A stretch of DNA of 64,000 nucleotides from Ammoniphilus sp. CFH 90114 (GCF_004123195.1 NZ_SDLI01000001.1:1-64000); one strand, 5' to 3'; shown: positions 18,798-26,887, counted from the stretch's first letter. Program-made: numbers and translations. Notes: generated by a model not told the origin, from the sequence alone.

Positions 18798-18826
18798 TTG
18801 TTCTAAATTTGGTGTTGTGATACAAT
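18798..18826 (+). promoter_or_regulatory. Promoter of the lysC riboswitch transcript
   Basis: TTGTTC (18798-18803) and TACAAT (18821-18826) are separated by 17 bases. Transcription would start near 18833, about 50 bases before the riboswitch aptamer. Confidence 0.6.
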
Positions 18827-18879
18827 GTTAGGGCGAAAAACTTGATAACTTCATAATGTTGACACCTCACTTCTAGATA

Positions 18880-19184
18880 GTGAGGTAGAGGCGCGAAGAT
18901 CATGAATACTCTATTGGAGAACCGGTTAGTTCTAGGATAATAGAGGAAAGGGAGCTTCGCCGAAGTGCATGCCTTTGTAACCGGAGGGCTGTGCTGGGTC
19001 TGCAGTGAATAATTGCAGAACTGTCATCGCAGGATATTCCCGTTCTTGCGATGGAGTACTATCTCCACTTAGGGAAAAGAAGGATGGGTCTTCATGTTGC
19101 TTATGGTAGCTTTGCGTTTTTATGCTGCCTAAGATCTATGTTAATTAAGACAACATAAGGCTTGCCTTTACGTTGTCTTTTTTA
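18880..19184 (+). promoter_or_regulatory. Lysine riboswitch (L box) controlling lysC
   Basis: The aptamer runs from about 18880 to 19070 and shows the conserved features of the lysine class: GAGGTAGAGGCGCGAAGATCA at the 5' side of P1/P2 with the loop-E-like turn, AGGGAGCTTCGCCGAAGTG in P3, GGCTGTGCTGGGTCTGCAG around P4, and TATTCCCG before the closing strand. The expression platform follows, with a terminator at 19147-19184. ATGTTG at 19094 can pair with the terminator's CAACAT and is a candidate antiterminator. Lysine binding should end transcription before lysC. Confidence 0.93.
19147..19184 (+). terminator. Riboswitch-controlled terminator before lysC
   Basis: AAGACAAC and GTTGTCTT form the outer stem, with AAGGC/GCCTT inside, followed by six T. 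A competing six-base hairpin TATGTT/AACATA (19138-19157) uses the same bases. Confidence 0.85.
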
Positions 19185-19230
19185 TTTGTCTTTAATTAGG
19201 AAAATTCAGAAAATAGGGAGAGAAGAGCTG

Positions 19231-20469
19231 ATGGGTTTAATTGTCCAGAAATTCGGAGGAACTTCAGTAGGAACGATTGAAAGAATTCAGAAGGTCGCAG
19301 ATCGAATTATCCAAACGAAAAATAAAGGAAATGATGTCGTTGTTGTCGTTTCAGCCATGGGGAAGTCCACAGATGTACTAGTGGAAATGGCGAAGCAAAT
19401 CTCCCCCAATCCATCGGACCGGGAAATGGATATGCTGCTTACGACTGGGGAGCAGGTTAGCATTGCACTACTCACCATGGCCTTACAGGAGAAAGGCTGC
19501 CCCGCCGTCTCCATGACGGGTTGGCAAGCGGGCATCGAAACAGAAGGTATTCATTCCAGAGCGCGCATTAAACAGATTGATAATGGAAGAGTTCAACGCG
19601 CTGTAGATCTTGGGAATGTAGTTATCGTAGCTGGATTTCAGGGAGTTTCATCTGAAGGGCAAATCACCACGCTTGGTCGTGGAGGATCGGATACGACAGC
19701 TGTGGCCTTAGCCGCCAGTTTGCAAGCTGATCTCTGCGAAATTTATACAGACGTTGTCGGTGTCTTTACCGCAGATCCAAGAATTGCGCCTTTGGCTCAA
19801 AAATTAGACCGTATCTCGTTTGATGAAATGTTAGAACTTGCAACCCTTGGAGCAGGTGTGCTCCATCCACGCGCCGTAGAATGTGCGAAGAAGCATAACG
19901 TAAAGCTTACCGTTCGATCTAGTTTTTCAGAGGAAGAAGGAACCATTATTGAGGAGGAGATAGATATGGAAAAGGGATTAATGGTTAGTGGAGTTGCACA
20001 TGATGACCAGGTTGCAAAGGTGACAGTTACCAATATGTCCAACCAAATTGGAACCCTATCGAGCTTATTTACAACATTAGCTGAGGCTCATGTGAATGTG
20101 GACGTCATTATTCAGAGCTCCTATGAAGCAGCACTGACGAATATTTCTTTCTCGGTTTCTAGTAATGACTTGGATAGAACGCTCGAGATCCTTAAGCTAA
20201 ATCAAGAAAAGTTGGGCTATGAAGATGTCATTTCTGAAAAAGGCCTGGCTAAAGTATCGATTGTTGGTGCAGGAATGGTTACGAATCCTGGCGTAGCGGC
20301 TAATATGTTTAAAGTTCTAGCTGAAGCAAACATCAATATTAAGATGGTTAGTACATCAGAGATCAAGGTGTCCTGCATTATTCCAGCAGAACATACTCAA
20401 AACGCTGTAGAAAGTCTACATACGGCTTTTGGATTAGATGCATTGGAAGTCGCAGTTGTTCAGGGGTAA
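19231..20469 (+). CDS. lysC: Lysine-sensitive aspartokinase (LysC type)
   Basis: A 412-residue aspartokinase (408 in B. subtilis LysC). The kinase domain begins LIVQKFGGTSVG and includes TTLGRGGSDTTAVALA; two ACT regulatory domains follow from about residue 255 (VSGVAHDDQVAKVTV and VSIVGAGMVTNPGV). It phosphorylates aspartate, the first step towards lysine, threonine and methionine. The ATG at 19231 is used; 23 codons of open frame upstream overlap the riboswitch terminator and cannot be coding. An internal in-frame start for a separate beta subunit is present at 19966. Confidence 0.95.
   Translation: MGLIVQKFGGTSVGTIERIQKVADRIIQTKNKGNDVVVVVSAMGKSTDVLVEMAKQISPNPSDREMDMLLTTGEQVSIALLTMALQEKGCPAVSMTGWQAGIETEGIHSRARIKQIDNGRVQRAVDLGNVVIVAGFQGVSSEGQITTLGRGGSDTTAVALAASLQADLCEIYTDVVGVFTADPRIAPLAQKLDRISFDEMLELATLGAGVLHPRAVECAKKHNVKLTVRSSFSEEEGTIIEEEIDMEKGLMVSGVAHDDQVAKVTVTNMSNQIGTLSSLFTTLAEAHVNVDVIIQSSYEAALTNISFSVSSNDLDRTLEILKLNQEKLGYEDVISEKGLAKVSIVGAGMVTNPGVAANMFKVLAEANINIKMVSTSEIKVSCIIPAEHTQNAVESLHTAFGLDALEVAVVQG
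19951..20469 (+). other. Internal translation start: LysC beta subunit
   Basis: GAGGAGGAG at 19951-19959 lies six bases before an in-frame ATG at 19966, codon 246 of lysC. This gives a 167-residue product made of the two ACT domains only. In B. subtilis aspartokinase II the beta subunit is known to arise from an internal start at the same place in the gene, forming an alpha2-beta2 enzyme. Confidence 0.8.
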
Positions 20470-20478
20470 TGATAAAAA

Positions 20479-20514
20479 AGCGATGGTCATTAGCTCTTTG
20501 CTAAGACCATCGCT
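20479..20514 (-). terminator. Terminator of bioY (convergent with lysC)
   Basis: AGCGATGGTC and GACCATCGCT form a ten-base-pair perfect stem. Read on the minus strand a T run follows directly; on the plus strand the tail is poor, so it mainly serves bioY but could also slow lysC transcription. Confidence 0.85.
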
Positions 20515-20519
20515 GATTG

Positions 20520-21095
20520 TTACATCTGATATTTTTTCGTGAGTGATCCATGCGTTGCAAGCAATCCTGCACTGACCAAGCGCTTTCGGATCATGACACC
20601 GAGAATTGTGGCTGTGACGAGCTTAATGGCGTCAGGTATAAGGAACGGAAGCATTCCAAATTGTAGAGCCTGTATCCAGTCAACAGCAAGGACAATCTTG
20701 AGCTGAGTGACTCCAGCCGCGTAAATAATTAGCAGCCCAATCACATTAGCGAAGATGGCCTTGGCTAAAGTAACGGGTCCTCTTTCCATGATAAAGCCAA
20801 TAACAAATGCGGCGAGAATAAAGCCAAAAAGGTAACCACCCGTCTTGTCAAATAAATATTGAAATCCGCCTTTAAACCCGGCGAATACAGGGGCGCCAAA
20901 TGCGCCAATTAGTACGTAGACGATCATAGAGATAGAACCATACCGGCTGCCTAAGATCATGGCTGCTAGAGTGACAGCTAGGGTCTGCAATGTAAACGGC
21001 ACAGGTGGAATGTTCAATGTGATCTGGGCGCAAATCGCTGTGATCGCAGCAAACAGGGCTGCTAGGATCATCATTTTTAAATTTTCATTTCTCAA
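20520..21095 (-). CDS. bioY: Biotin transporter BioY
   Basis: A 191-residue integral membrane protein with about six helices, the S component of a biotin ECF transporter. The N-terminal half has TLNIPPVPFTLQTLAVTLAAMILG, with the PVPFTLQ motif of BioY, and then YVLIGAFGAPVFAGFKGG. It starts at a TTG (21095) preceded by GAGGTGA. No ECF ATPase is nearby, so it must share an energising module or act alone. A BirA-type operator covers its promoter, consistent with repression when biotin is plentiful. Confidence 0.92.
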   Translation of the reverse strand: MRNENLKMMILAALFAAITAICAQITLNIPPVPFTLQTLAVTLAAMILGSRYGSISMIVYVLIGAFGAPVFAGFKGGFQYLFDKTGGYLFGFILAAFVIGFIMERGPVTLAKAIFANVIGLLIIYAAGVTQLKIVLAVDWIQALQFGMLPFLIPDAIKLVTATILGVMIRKRLVSAGLLATHGSLTKKYQM

Positions 21096-21114
21096 AATTA
21101 GCTCACCTCACCAA

Positions 21115-21146
21115 TTGTTAACTGTTTAATTAGTATAAGTTTACAT
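21115..21146 (-). promoter_or_regulatory. BirA-type biotin operator upstream of bioY
   Basis: TTGTTAAC (21115-21122) and GTTTACAT (21139-21146) are inverted half-sites separated by 16 bases, the spacing and sequence of BirA operators. The site overlaps the predicted -10 box of bioY. Confidence 0.7.
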
Positions 21147-21167
21147 ATTGATGAAGAGCGCTGTCAA
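21138..21167 (-). promoter_or_regulatory. Promoter of bioY
   Basis: On the minus strand TTGACA (21167-21162) is a perfect -35 box. An 18-base spacer leads to TAAACT (21143-21138), a four-of-six -10 box inside the BirA operator. Confidence 0.55.
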
Positions 21168-21171
21168 TCAA

Positions 21172-21199
21172 AAAAGCGCTACTAGGTTATAGCGCTTTT
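21172..21199 (-). terminator. Terminator of yslB
   Basis: AAAAGCGCT and AGCGCTTTT form a nine-base-pair stem around a ten-base loop, with a T run on the minus strand. It begins just inside the 3' end of yslB. Confidence 0.8.
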
Positions 21200-21658
21200 C
21201 TCATCAATTGAAATTTCTATAGTGGCTGATGACGAACCTTTGTGTTCTTGTATCGTCAGGGTGGCAGCACAATAGTGTCCTGTGAGCTTTTCCATAGCAC
21301 CGGCCATTAATCCCGCTTCGAGGTGGAGAGAGCTTTCTAGGCGCTTCTTAGGAAGTAAGTTTAAACGATTGTGAGTAAGGCGATAGCTTACACTGGACGG
21401 AGATTGATGCTCAAGATGGACTTGTCCGAAATCTAGCTGCAAAAAAATATCTTCTAATTCTTCAGCTACACTTATTTCTAATGCGTTCCCAATTTCTTTG
21501 CCGACCCAATATAAGATATTTGTCTCAGAGTCACCTAACACAATTTCTAGTATTTTTTCACGAAAGAAGAAATATCCTAGCATGGAGTTGGAAATACTTT
21601 CCGGAGGGAGCAAAATTCGTTCTCTAAATAAAGATGAAACAGCGAAGCTCTGCCGCAT
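21182..21658 (-). CDS. yslB: YslB family protein (DUF2507)
   Basis: A 158-residue cytosolic protein matching the YslB/DUF2507 family, which resembles the V4R-type ligand-binding fold. The LLGD-like start, the YWVGKEIGNAL segment and the closing LTGHYCAATLTI region fit the family. Its biochemical role is not known. In B. subtilis yslB also lies between uvrC/lysC and sdhC, though here it is on the opposite strand from sdh. The ATG at 21658 is taken because AAGGAGG sits seven bases before it; two ATGs further upstream are too close to that site. Confidence 0.8.
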   Translation of the reverse strand: MRQSFAVSSLFRERILLPPESISNSMLGYFFFREKILEIVLGDSETNILYWVGKEIGNALEISVAEELEDIFLQLDFGQVHLEHQSPSSVSYRLTHNRLNLLPKKRLESSLHLEAGLMAGAMEKLTGHYCAATLTIQEHKGSSSATIEISIDEKSAIT

Positions 21659-21971
21659 AGTCATTCCTCCTTGATACAAGTATTGTTACACTCTATGACA
21701 AACAAGGGATTAATATGAAAAAACAATTTTGACAACTGGACTTCCTTTCTTGACGCTGGTACCTTCAAGGAGTAAAATAAATTTGTCACAATTTGTCCAA
21801 TCCTTTTGGCTTCCTATGGAAGCTTTTCCTATGCATCCAGGAAAGGAAGATATGTTATTCTTAGGAGGGAGTGCTGCTAGAGAGAGACTTTATGGGTAGG
21901 GTTGATGGAGAAGAGACCAAAGAAAGAGAAGAACAAAAAACTGTTTTCGACTACTGAAAGGGGGCCGCACC
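21659..21971 (+). other. Intergenic region before sdhCAB
   Basis: No gene is seen. The stretch holds the sdh promoter (21750-21778) and a leader of almost 190 bases. The leader contains two near-identical pieces, TTTGTCACAATTTGTCCAA, and purine-rich sequence before the ribosome site GAAAGGGGGCCGC of sdhC. No known riboswitch is recognised. Confidence 0.55.
21750..21778 (+). promoter_or_regulatory. Promoter of sdhCAB
   Basis: TTGACG (21750-21755) and TAAAAT (21773-21778) are separated by 17 bases, a good sigma-A match. Confidence 0.65.
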
Positions 21972-22619
21972 ATGGCAGCCAATGGTCATTTTTTTAACAG
22001 GAAGCTTCACTCCTTGTTGGGAGTCATTCCTGTCGGCGCATTTTTAATTGTCCATTTGTATAGTAACTTTTTAGCTACTCAAGGTAAGGAAAGATATACC
22101 GAACAAGTATTAGCATTGGAAAAAATTCCTTTTCTTATATTAGTAGAAATCTTATTTATTTTTCTGCCACTACTTTACCATGCAGTTTACGGACTTTATA
22201 TTGCCTTCCAAGCGAAACATAATGTAGGGAATTATGGTTATCTTCGTAATGTTTTGTTCTTCCTACAACGTTTAACAGGTATCGTTACCTTGATATTTGT
22301 CGTTTGGCACGTATGGCAAACACGTGTACAGAAAGCTCTTGGTAATGTGGAAGGCGCAGAATTCTTTGACTTGATGGTTGATATTTTTAATAACCCATTT
22401 ATGGTTGCTTTCTACGCTATAGGGATTCTTTCCGCAACGTTCCATTTCGCTAACGGTATGTGGTCTTTCCTAGTTTCATGGGGAATCACGGTTGGTCCTC
22501 GCGCACAACAAATTTCGACGTATGTATGGATCGGCTTCTTCATCGTCCTTTCTTATATCGGAATTATGTCAATGTTCGCCTTCATCAACCCAGTAGACGT
22601 CGCAGCGATCAAAGGATAG
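21972..22619 (+). CDS. sdhC: Succinate dehydrogenase cytochrome b558 subunit
   Basis: A 215-residue membrane protein with five helices and several histidines (for example LHSLLGVIPVGAFLIVHLY and VVWHVWQT) placed to bind the two hemes of a b558-type subunit. It anchors the complex and passes electrons to menaquinone. It heads sdhCAB, the same order and subunit number as in B. subtilis, with sdhA starting 12 bases after its stop. Confidence 0.95.
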   Translation: MAANGHFFNRKLHSLLGVIPVGAFLIVHLYSNFLATQGKERYTEQVLALEKIPFLILVEILFIFLPLLYHAVYGLYIAFQAKHNVGNYGYLRNVLFFLQRLTGIVTLIFVVWHVWQTRVQKALGNVEGAEFFDLMVDIFNNPFMVAFYAIGILSATFHFANGMWSFLVSWGITVGPRAQQISTYVWIGFFIVLSYIGIMSMFAFINPVDVAAIKG

Positions 22620-22631
22620 GGGGAGAAACAG

Positions 22632-24386
22632 ATGAGTAAAGTCATAGTTGTTGGTGGTGGATTAGCAGGTTTAATGGCCACCATTAAAAGTGCAGAAGCT
22701 GGTGTTCCAGTTGATTTATTTTCTTTAGTTCCTGTTAAACGTTCCCACTCCGTATGTGCCCAAGGGGGAATCAACGGAGCGGTTAATACAAAAGGAGAAG
22801 GAGATTCTCCTTACGAGCATTTTGATGATACGATTTATGGTGGGGACTTCTTAGCAAACCAACCACCTGTTAAAGCAATGTGTGATGCTGCTCCAGGAAT
22901 TATCTATATGTTTGACCGTATGGGAGTAATGTTTAACCGTACACCTGAGGGGTTAATTGACTTCCGTCGTTTCGGAGGAACCAAGCATCACCGTACGGCG
23001 TTCTCTGGTGCGACAACAGGTCAGCAATTGCTTTACGCTTTAGATGAGCAAGTTCGTCGTCACGAAGTGAATGGATTAGTTACAAAGTATGAGCACTGGG
23101 AATTTACTTCTATTGTTCAAGATGAAGAGGGAACCTGTCGCGGAATCGTCGCTCAGAACCTTCGTACAATGGAATTGAAGACTTTCCCAGCGGATGCGGT
23201 AATTCTCGCAACGGGGGGACCTGGAATTATCTTTGGTAAATCCACTAACTCTGTTATCAATACAGGAACAGCGGCATCTGCGGTTTACCAGCAAGGTGCA
23301 TACTATGCAAACGGTGAGTTCATCCAGATTCACCCAACGGCTATCCCAGGAGATGATAAGCTTCGATTGATGAGTGAATCGGCTCGTGGTGAAGGTGGAC
23401 GTGTATGGACTTATAAGGATGGTAAGCCTTGGTATTTCCTAGAGGAAAAATATCCTGCGTACGGAAACCTCGTACCTCGTGATATTGCGACTCGTGAGAT
23501 CTTCCATGTGTGCGTAGACCAGAAGCTTGGTATTAACGGAGAAAACATGGTTTACTTGGATCTATCTCATAAGGATCCACGTGAATTGGATATCAAACTT
23601 GGCGGTATCATTGAGATTTACGAGAAGTTCATGGGTGAAGACCCTCGTAAAGTTCCAATGAAAATCTTCCCGGCGGTACACTATTCTATGGGTGGTCTAT
23701 GGGTTGATTATGATCAACAAACCAACATTAAAGGATTGTTTGCAGCAGGTGAGAGTGACTATTCTCAGCATGGTGCGAACCGCTTAGGAGCTAACTCCTT
23801 GCTATCTGCTGTATTTGGCGGTATGGTGGCTGGACCTAAGGCTGTTGAGTACATCAAGGGCTTGAGCAAGTCTGCTGCAGATGTATCTAGCAAGTTCTTT
23901 GACCAGCAATTGAAGAAGGATCAACAACAATACGACAACATCATGAAGATGGATGGAAGCGAAAACGCCTATATGATCCATAAGGAACTAGGTGAATGGA
24001 TGCTTGATAACGTAACTGTTGTTCGTTTCAATGATCGATTGAAGAAAACAGATGACAAGATCCTTGAATTAATGGAGCGTTATAAGAAAATTAATGTTAG
24101 CGACAGTGCAAAGTACAGCAACCAAGCTGCTTCCTTTACACGTCAGCTATGGAATATGTTAGAGCTAGCACGCGTAATCACCATCGGTGCTCTTAACCGT
24201 AACGAAAGCCGTGGAGCTCACTACAAGCCGGAATTCCCTGAACGTAACGATGATCAGTTTATGAAGACCACGATGGCTGCCTGGAGTTCTGAAGGACCTA
24301 AGTTCCATTATGACGATATCGACGTTTCCCTCATTGCTCCTCGTAAGCGTGATTATACGACCGATAAGAAGGGAGCGAAGAAGTAA
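22632..24386 (+). CDS. sdhA: Succinate dehydrogenase flavoprotein subunit
   Basis: A 584-residue flavoprotein of normal length. It shows the FAD dinucleotide fold VVGGGLAGLMA at the start, SHSVCAQGGINGA around the covalent-FAD histidine, HRTAFSGATTGQQLL, and HYSMGGLWVDY in the active-site region. It oxidises succinate to fumarate in the TCA cycle. Its stop codon shares one base with the start of sdhB (TAATG), so the two subunits are coupled. Confidence 0.97.
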   Translation: MSKVIVVGGGLAGLMATIKSAEAGVPVDLFSLVPVKRSHSVCAQGGINGAVNTKGEGDSPYEHFDDTIYGGDFLANQPPVKAMCDAAPGIIYMFDRMGVMFNRTPEGLIDFRRFGGTKHHRTAFSGATTGQQLLYALDEQVRRHEVNGLVTKYEHWEFTSIVQDEEGTCRGIVAQNLRTMELKTFPADAVILATGGPGIIFGKSTNSVINTGTAASAVYQQGAYYANGEFIQIHPTAIPGDDKLRLMSESARGEGGRVWTYKDGKPWYFLEEKYPAYGNLVPRDIATREIFHVCVDQKLGINGENMVYLDLSHKDPRELDIKLGGIIEIYEKFMGEDPRKVPMKIFPAVHYSMGGLWVDYDQQTNIKGLFAAGESDYSQHGANRLGANSLLSAVFGGMVAGPKAVEYIKGLSKSAADVSSKFFDQQLKKDQQQYDNIMKMDGSENAYMIHKELGEWMLDNVTVVRFNDRLKKTDDKILELMERYKKINVSDSAKYSNQAASFTRQLWNMLELARVITIGALNRNESRGAHYKPEFPERNDDQFMKTTMAAWSSEGPKFHYDDIDVSLIAPRKRDYTTDKKGAKK

Positions 24387-25135
24387 TGGCAGATAAAATG
24401 GTAAGCTTTGTCATCACTCGTCAAGACGGCCCAGAAGGAAAACCGTACAATGAGGAATTTACAATTCCTTATCGCCCTAACATGAATGTAATCAGTGCCT
24501 TAATGGAAATTCAACGTAACCCTAAGAATGCTAAAGGGGAAAGCGTAGCACCTGTAGTATGGGAATCCAACTGCTTAGAGGAAGTATGCGGCGCTTGCTC
24601 CATGGTTATTAATGGGAAGCCAAGACAAGCTTGTACAGCTTTAGTAGATAAACTAGAGCAACCTGTTCGTCTAGCCCCTATGAGCACCTTCCCGGTTGAG
24701 CGTGACTTAATCATCAACCGTCACCGTATGTTTGATGCCTTGAAGCGTGTTAAGGCCTGGATTCCGATTGATGGAACGTATGACCTTGGGCCTGGACCTC
24801 GTATGCCTGAAGCCGAGCGTCAATGGGCCTATGAGCTTTCTAAGTGTATGACATGCGGAGTATGTATGGAAGCTTGCCCGAATGTTAACGATAAATCTCC
24901 ATTTATTGGACCATTTGCTGTTTCTCAAGTTCGTCTGTTCAATGAGCATCCTACAGGAAAGATGAATGCTCATGAGCGTTTGGAAGGATTAATGGGAGAT
25001 GGTGGGGTAACAGATTGCGGTAACTCTCAGAACTGCGTTCAATCCTGCCCTAAGGGCATTCCTTTAACCACTTCCATTGCCGCAATGAACCGAGCTACAA
25101 CCTTACACAGTATTAAGAAGTTCTTTGGTTCTTAA
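24386..25135 (+). CDS. sdhB: Succinate dehydrogenase iron-sulfur subunit
   Basis: A 249-residue iron-sulfur protein. The N-terminal ferredoxin domain has SNCLEEVCGACSM and a later cysteine for the [2Fe-2S] cluster. The C-terminal domain has CMTCGVCMEACPN and CGNSQNCVQSCPKG for the [4Fe-4S] and [3Fe-4S] clusters. It links the flavin in SdhA to the hemes in SdhC. It is the last gene of the operon; a terminator follows within 15 bases. Confidence 0.97.
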   Translation: MADKMVSFVITRQDGPEGKPYNEEFTIPYRPNMNVISALMEIQRNPKNAKGESVAPVVWESNCLEEVCGACSMVINGKPRQACTALVDKLEQPVRLAPMSTFPVERDLIINRHRMFDALKRVKAWIPIDGTYDLGPGPRMPEAERQWAYELSKCMTCGVCMEACPNVNDKSPFIGPFAVSQVRLFNEHPTGKMNAHERLEGLMGDGGVTDCGNSQNCVQSCPKGIPLTTSIAAMNRATTLHSIKKFFGS

Positions 25136-25147
25136 TAGACAATTTCT

Positions 25148-25184
25148 AAGACTGTCCCAAGTCGTATGGGGCGGTCTTTTTTTT
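25148..25184 (+). terminator. Terminator after sdhCAB
   Basis: AAGACTGTCCC pairs with GGGGCGGTCTT (two G-U pairs) around a short loop, followed by eight T. Confidence 0.85.
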
Positions 25185-25244
25185 GCGTTTTGTGTATCGT
25201 TTGAATGGGGATAATTCATACTACGGGGAGGGATGTGAAATCAT

Positions 25245-25634
25245 ATGTTTTTTCATGGAATTCAAATGCGTTATTTAATAAAACAGTTTCCTTTTCTTAA
25301 TCCCAATGCACATGTGAGTTCCAAGCATAGGGATCAACTTAAGGATCGCATTCACCTTATTGAGAGATTCGGATTGGAGCCTGTCCATTTGTTAGAGAAC
25401 AGTCCTGATTATCCAATAAGAAAGTGTTTAAAGGAGTGCTTTTCCTTTGGGGATGTCGTACTCGCTTTTCAAGAGCTTTCTTCACCTATTTTACAATTAA
25501 GCAAACATGAGCTTGGGGTTACTTATTTAGATGTACGCCATTGCGATTATGTCTTTGTATTAGAGAAGAAATGGTTAGACTTTTTTAAAGAGGTACAACT
25601 AAATAAGCCTATTTTTGTTGTTAATGATAATTGA
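25245..25634 (+). CDS. Hypothetical protein
   Basis: A 129-residue soluble protein with no recognised domain. It has several cysteines (two in KCLKECFSF) and many histidines, and no membrane segment. The ATG at 25245 lies about 12 bases after GGGGAGGG; an ATG seven codons later (MRYLIKQF) is an alternative. It is followed after 12 bases by the TauE/SafE gene pair and may be cotranscribed with it. Function unknown. Confidence 0.55.
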   Translation: MFFHGIQMRYLIKQFPFLNPNAHVSSKHRDQLKDRIHLIERFGLEPVHLLENSPDYPIRKCLKECFSFGDVVLAFQELSSPILQLSKHELGVTYLDVRHCDYVFVLEKKWLDFFKEVQLNKPIFVVNDN

Positions 25635-25646
25635 GGGTGATCTCTG

Positions 25647-25997
25647 TTGAATTGGTCAAAAAAATTAGGGATTGGTTTTCTGACTGGGTTAATCAATGGT
25701 CTTATTGGAGTGGGTGGAACACTCTTAGTACCGGCATTAATTCATGTTCTAGGAACAGATAGAAGGATTGCTCATGGAACGTCGCTAGCCATTATACTTC
25801 CGACTTCGATCATTAGTATTATCATCTATAGTTTATCGGGAGCCATGCCTTTTAATGTAAGCTTATATATCTCTATAGGGGGACTTTTAGGCGGTTACGT
25901 GGGAGCAAGGCTGCTGAGGAAGATTTCCGTACTCTGGCTTAAGCGGATCTTTTCTTTGCTAATGATTATTGCAGGGATAAGGATGATATGGCCATGA
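25647..25997 (+). CDS. TauE/SafE family half-transporter, first half
   Basis: A 116-residue protein with four predicted membrane segments, equal to one of the two repeats of a normal eight-helix TauE/SafE (TSUP) permease. It shows the family's GLINGLIGVGGTLLVPAL loop. It starts at TTG (25647), preceded by GAGGGTGAT. TSUP proteins export sulfite, sulfonates or thiosulfate-like anions, or take up sulfur compounds. The second half is encoded by the next gene, which overlaps by ten bases, so the pair probably assembles into a complete carrier. Confidence 0.75.
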   Translation: MNWSKKLGIGFLTGLINGLIGVGGTLLVPALIHVLGTDRRIAHGTSLAIILPTSIISIIIYSLSGAMPFNVSLYISIGGLLGGYVGARLLRKISVLWLKRIFSLLMIIAGIRMIWP

Positions 25998-26392
25998 ATG
26001 AATCGTTCTACTTGTTTGCTATTTTAGGGTTACTGATGGGTGTGCTTTCTGGGCTAGGTTTAGGAGGAGGCAAGCTATTAATTCCTGCTCTTGTCCTTTT
26101 TACTTCAATAGGCCAAGCCGAAGCGCAGGGGGCAACCTTATTATCTTTTGTTCCCATTTCAATCGTAGCTATTTTAACTCATATGAAGGAGCGAAATATT
26201 GATTGGTCACTAGTGGGCTGGGTTGTTATAGGGGCTATAGGAGGATCGCTACTAGGATCCATGATGGCCATGGGACCTTTATTGCCTTATCTTCGTATCG
26301 TTTTTGGAATTTTTCTTATCGGCTTAGGCATTTTTGAGCTTCTCGTTAAAGACAGGGTGAAGAAAAAGATGAACCGTACCCAGACCACTTGA
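25988..26392 (+). CDS. TauE/SafE family half-transporter, second half
   Basis: A 134-residue protein with four predicted membrane segments. It is homologous to the preceding half: GVLSGLGLGGGKLLIPALV corresponds to the same loop of the first half. GGGATAAGG lies a few bases before the ATG at 25988; a second ATG at 25994 is equally possible. Both halves have complete starts and stops, which favours two separate subunits over a recent frameshift, but a frameshift cannot be excluded from one sequence. A basic C-terminal tail (KDRVKKKMNR) should face the cytoplasm. Confidence 0.75.
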   Translation: MAMNESFYLFAILGLLMGVLSGLGLGGGKLLIPALVLFTSIGQAEAQGATLLSFVPISIVAILTHMKERNIDWSLVGWVVIGAIGGSLLGSMMAMGPLLPYLRIVFGIFLIGLGIFELLVKDRVKKKMNRTQTT

Positions 26393-26430
26393 ATATACTG
26401 TAGGCGCAGGCCCAATCCCGCAGGAGTCCG

Positions 26431-26459
26431 CACCGCCAACCATGCCCAGTCATAGTATA
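26431..26459 (+). promoter_or_regulatory. Sigma-K-type promoter of gerE
   Basis: CATAGTATA at 26451 matches the sigma-K -10 form CATA-N3-TA exactly. A -35 AC dinucleotide lies 16-17 bases upstream (CACC at 26431). In B. subtilis gerE is transcribed by sigma-K in the mother cell. Confidence 0.6.
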
Positions 26460-26515
26460 TTGTGACTGTATCCTTAGCCTTGTTATTGAGCCCGTAGCAA
26501 GGAGGGGTGGCACTA

Positions 26516-26746
26516 TTGAAGGGAAACGACCAGAAAGCGAAGCCGTTACTAACTAATCGGGAACGAGAAGTATTCGAGCTATTAGTGCAAGACAGAACAA
26601 CAAAGGAAATTGCAAAGCAACTGTTTATCAGTGAGAAAACGGTGCGTAATCACATTAGTAATGTGATGCAAAAGCTAGGCGTCAAAGGAAGGGCGCAAGC
26701 CGTCGTTGAACTCTTAAAATGCGGAGAATTAAGCTTTCCTGAGTAG
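26516..26746 (+). CDS. gerE: Spore coat regulator GerE
   Basis: A 76-residue LuxR-type DNA-binding protein (74 in B. subtilis), consisting of little more than the helix-turn-helix: PLLTNREREVFELLVQD, TTKEIAKQLFISEKTVRNHI and QKLGVKGRAQAVVELL. GerE is the last mother-cell regulator of sporulation, switching coat genes on or off. The TTG at 26516 is chosen because AAGGAGGGG lies eight bases upstream; the GTG at 26507 overlaps that site. The position after sdhCAB is as in B. subtilis. Confidence 0.95.
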   Translation: MKGNDQKAKPLLTNREREVFELLVQDRTTKEIAKQLFISEKTVRNHISNVMQKLGVKGRAQAVVELLKCGELSFPE

Positions 26747-26817
26747 CCTGATCTTAAATGAAGGTCGTTTACATCACAAACGGTTGTTGGTTGGTAGTTA
26801 AGGACCCCATTCCATAA

Positions 26818-26847
26818 CCCTGTCGATAAGGCAGGGGATTTTTCTTT
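26818..26847 (+). terminator. Terminator after gerE
   Basis: CCCTG and CAGGG form a short GC-rich stem with a nine-base loop, followed by T-rich sequence. Confidence 0.6.
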
Positions 26848-26887
26848 TTATTTATAAAAAGAGGAGAGACGAATAGAATGTCTCTCC

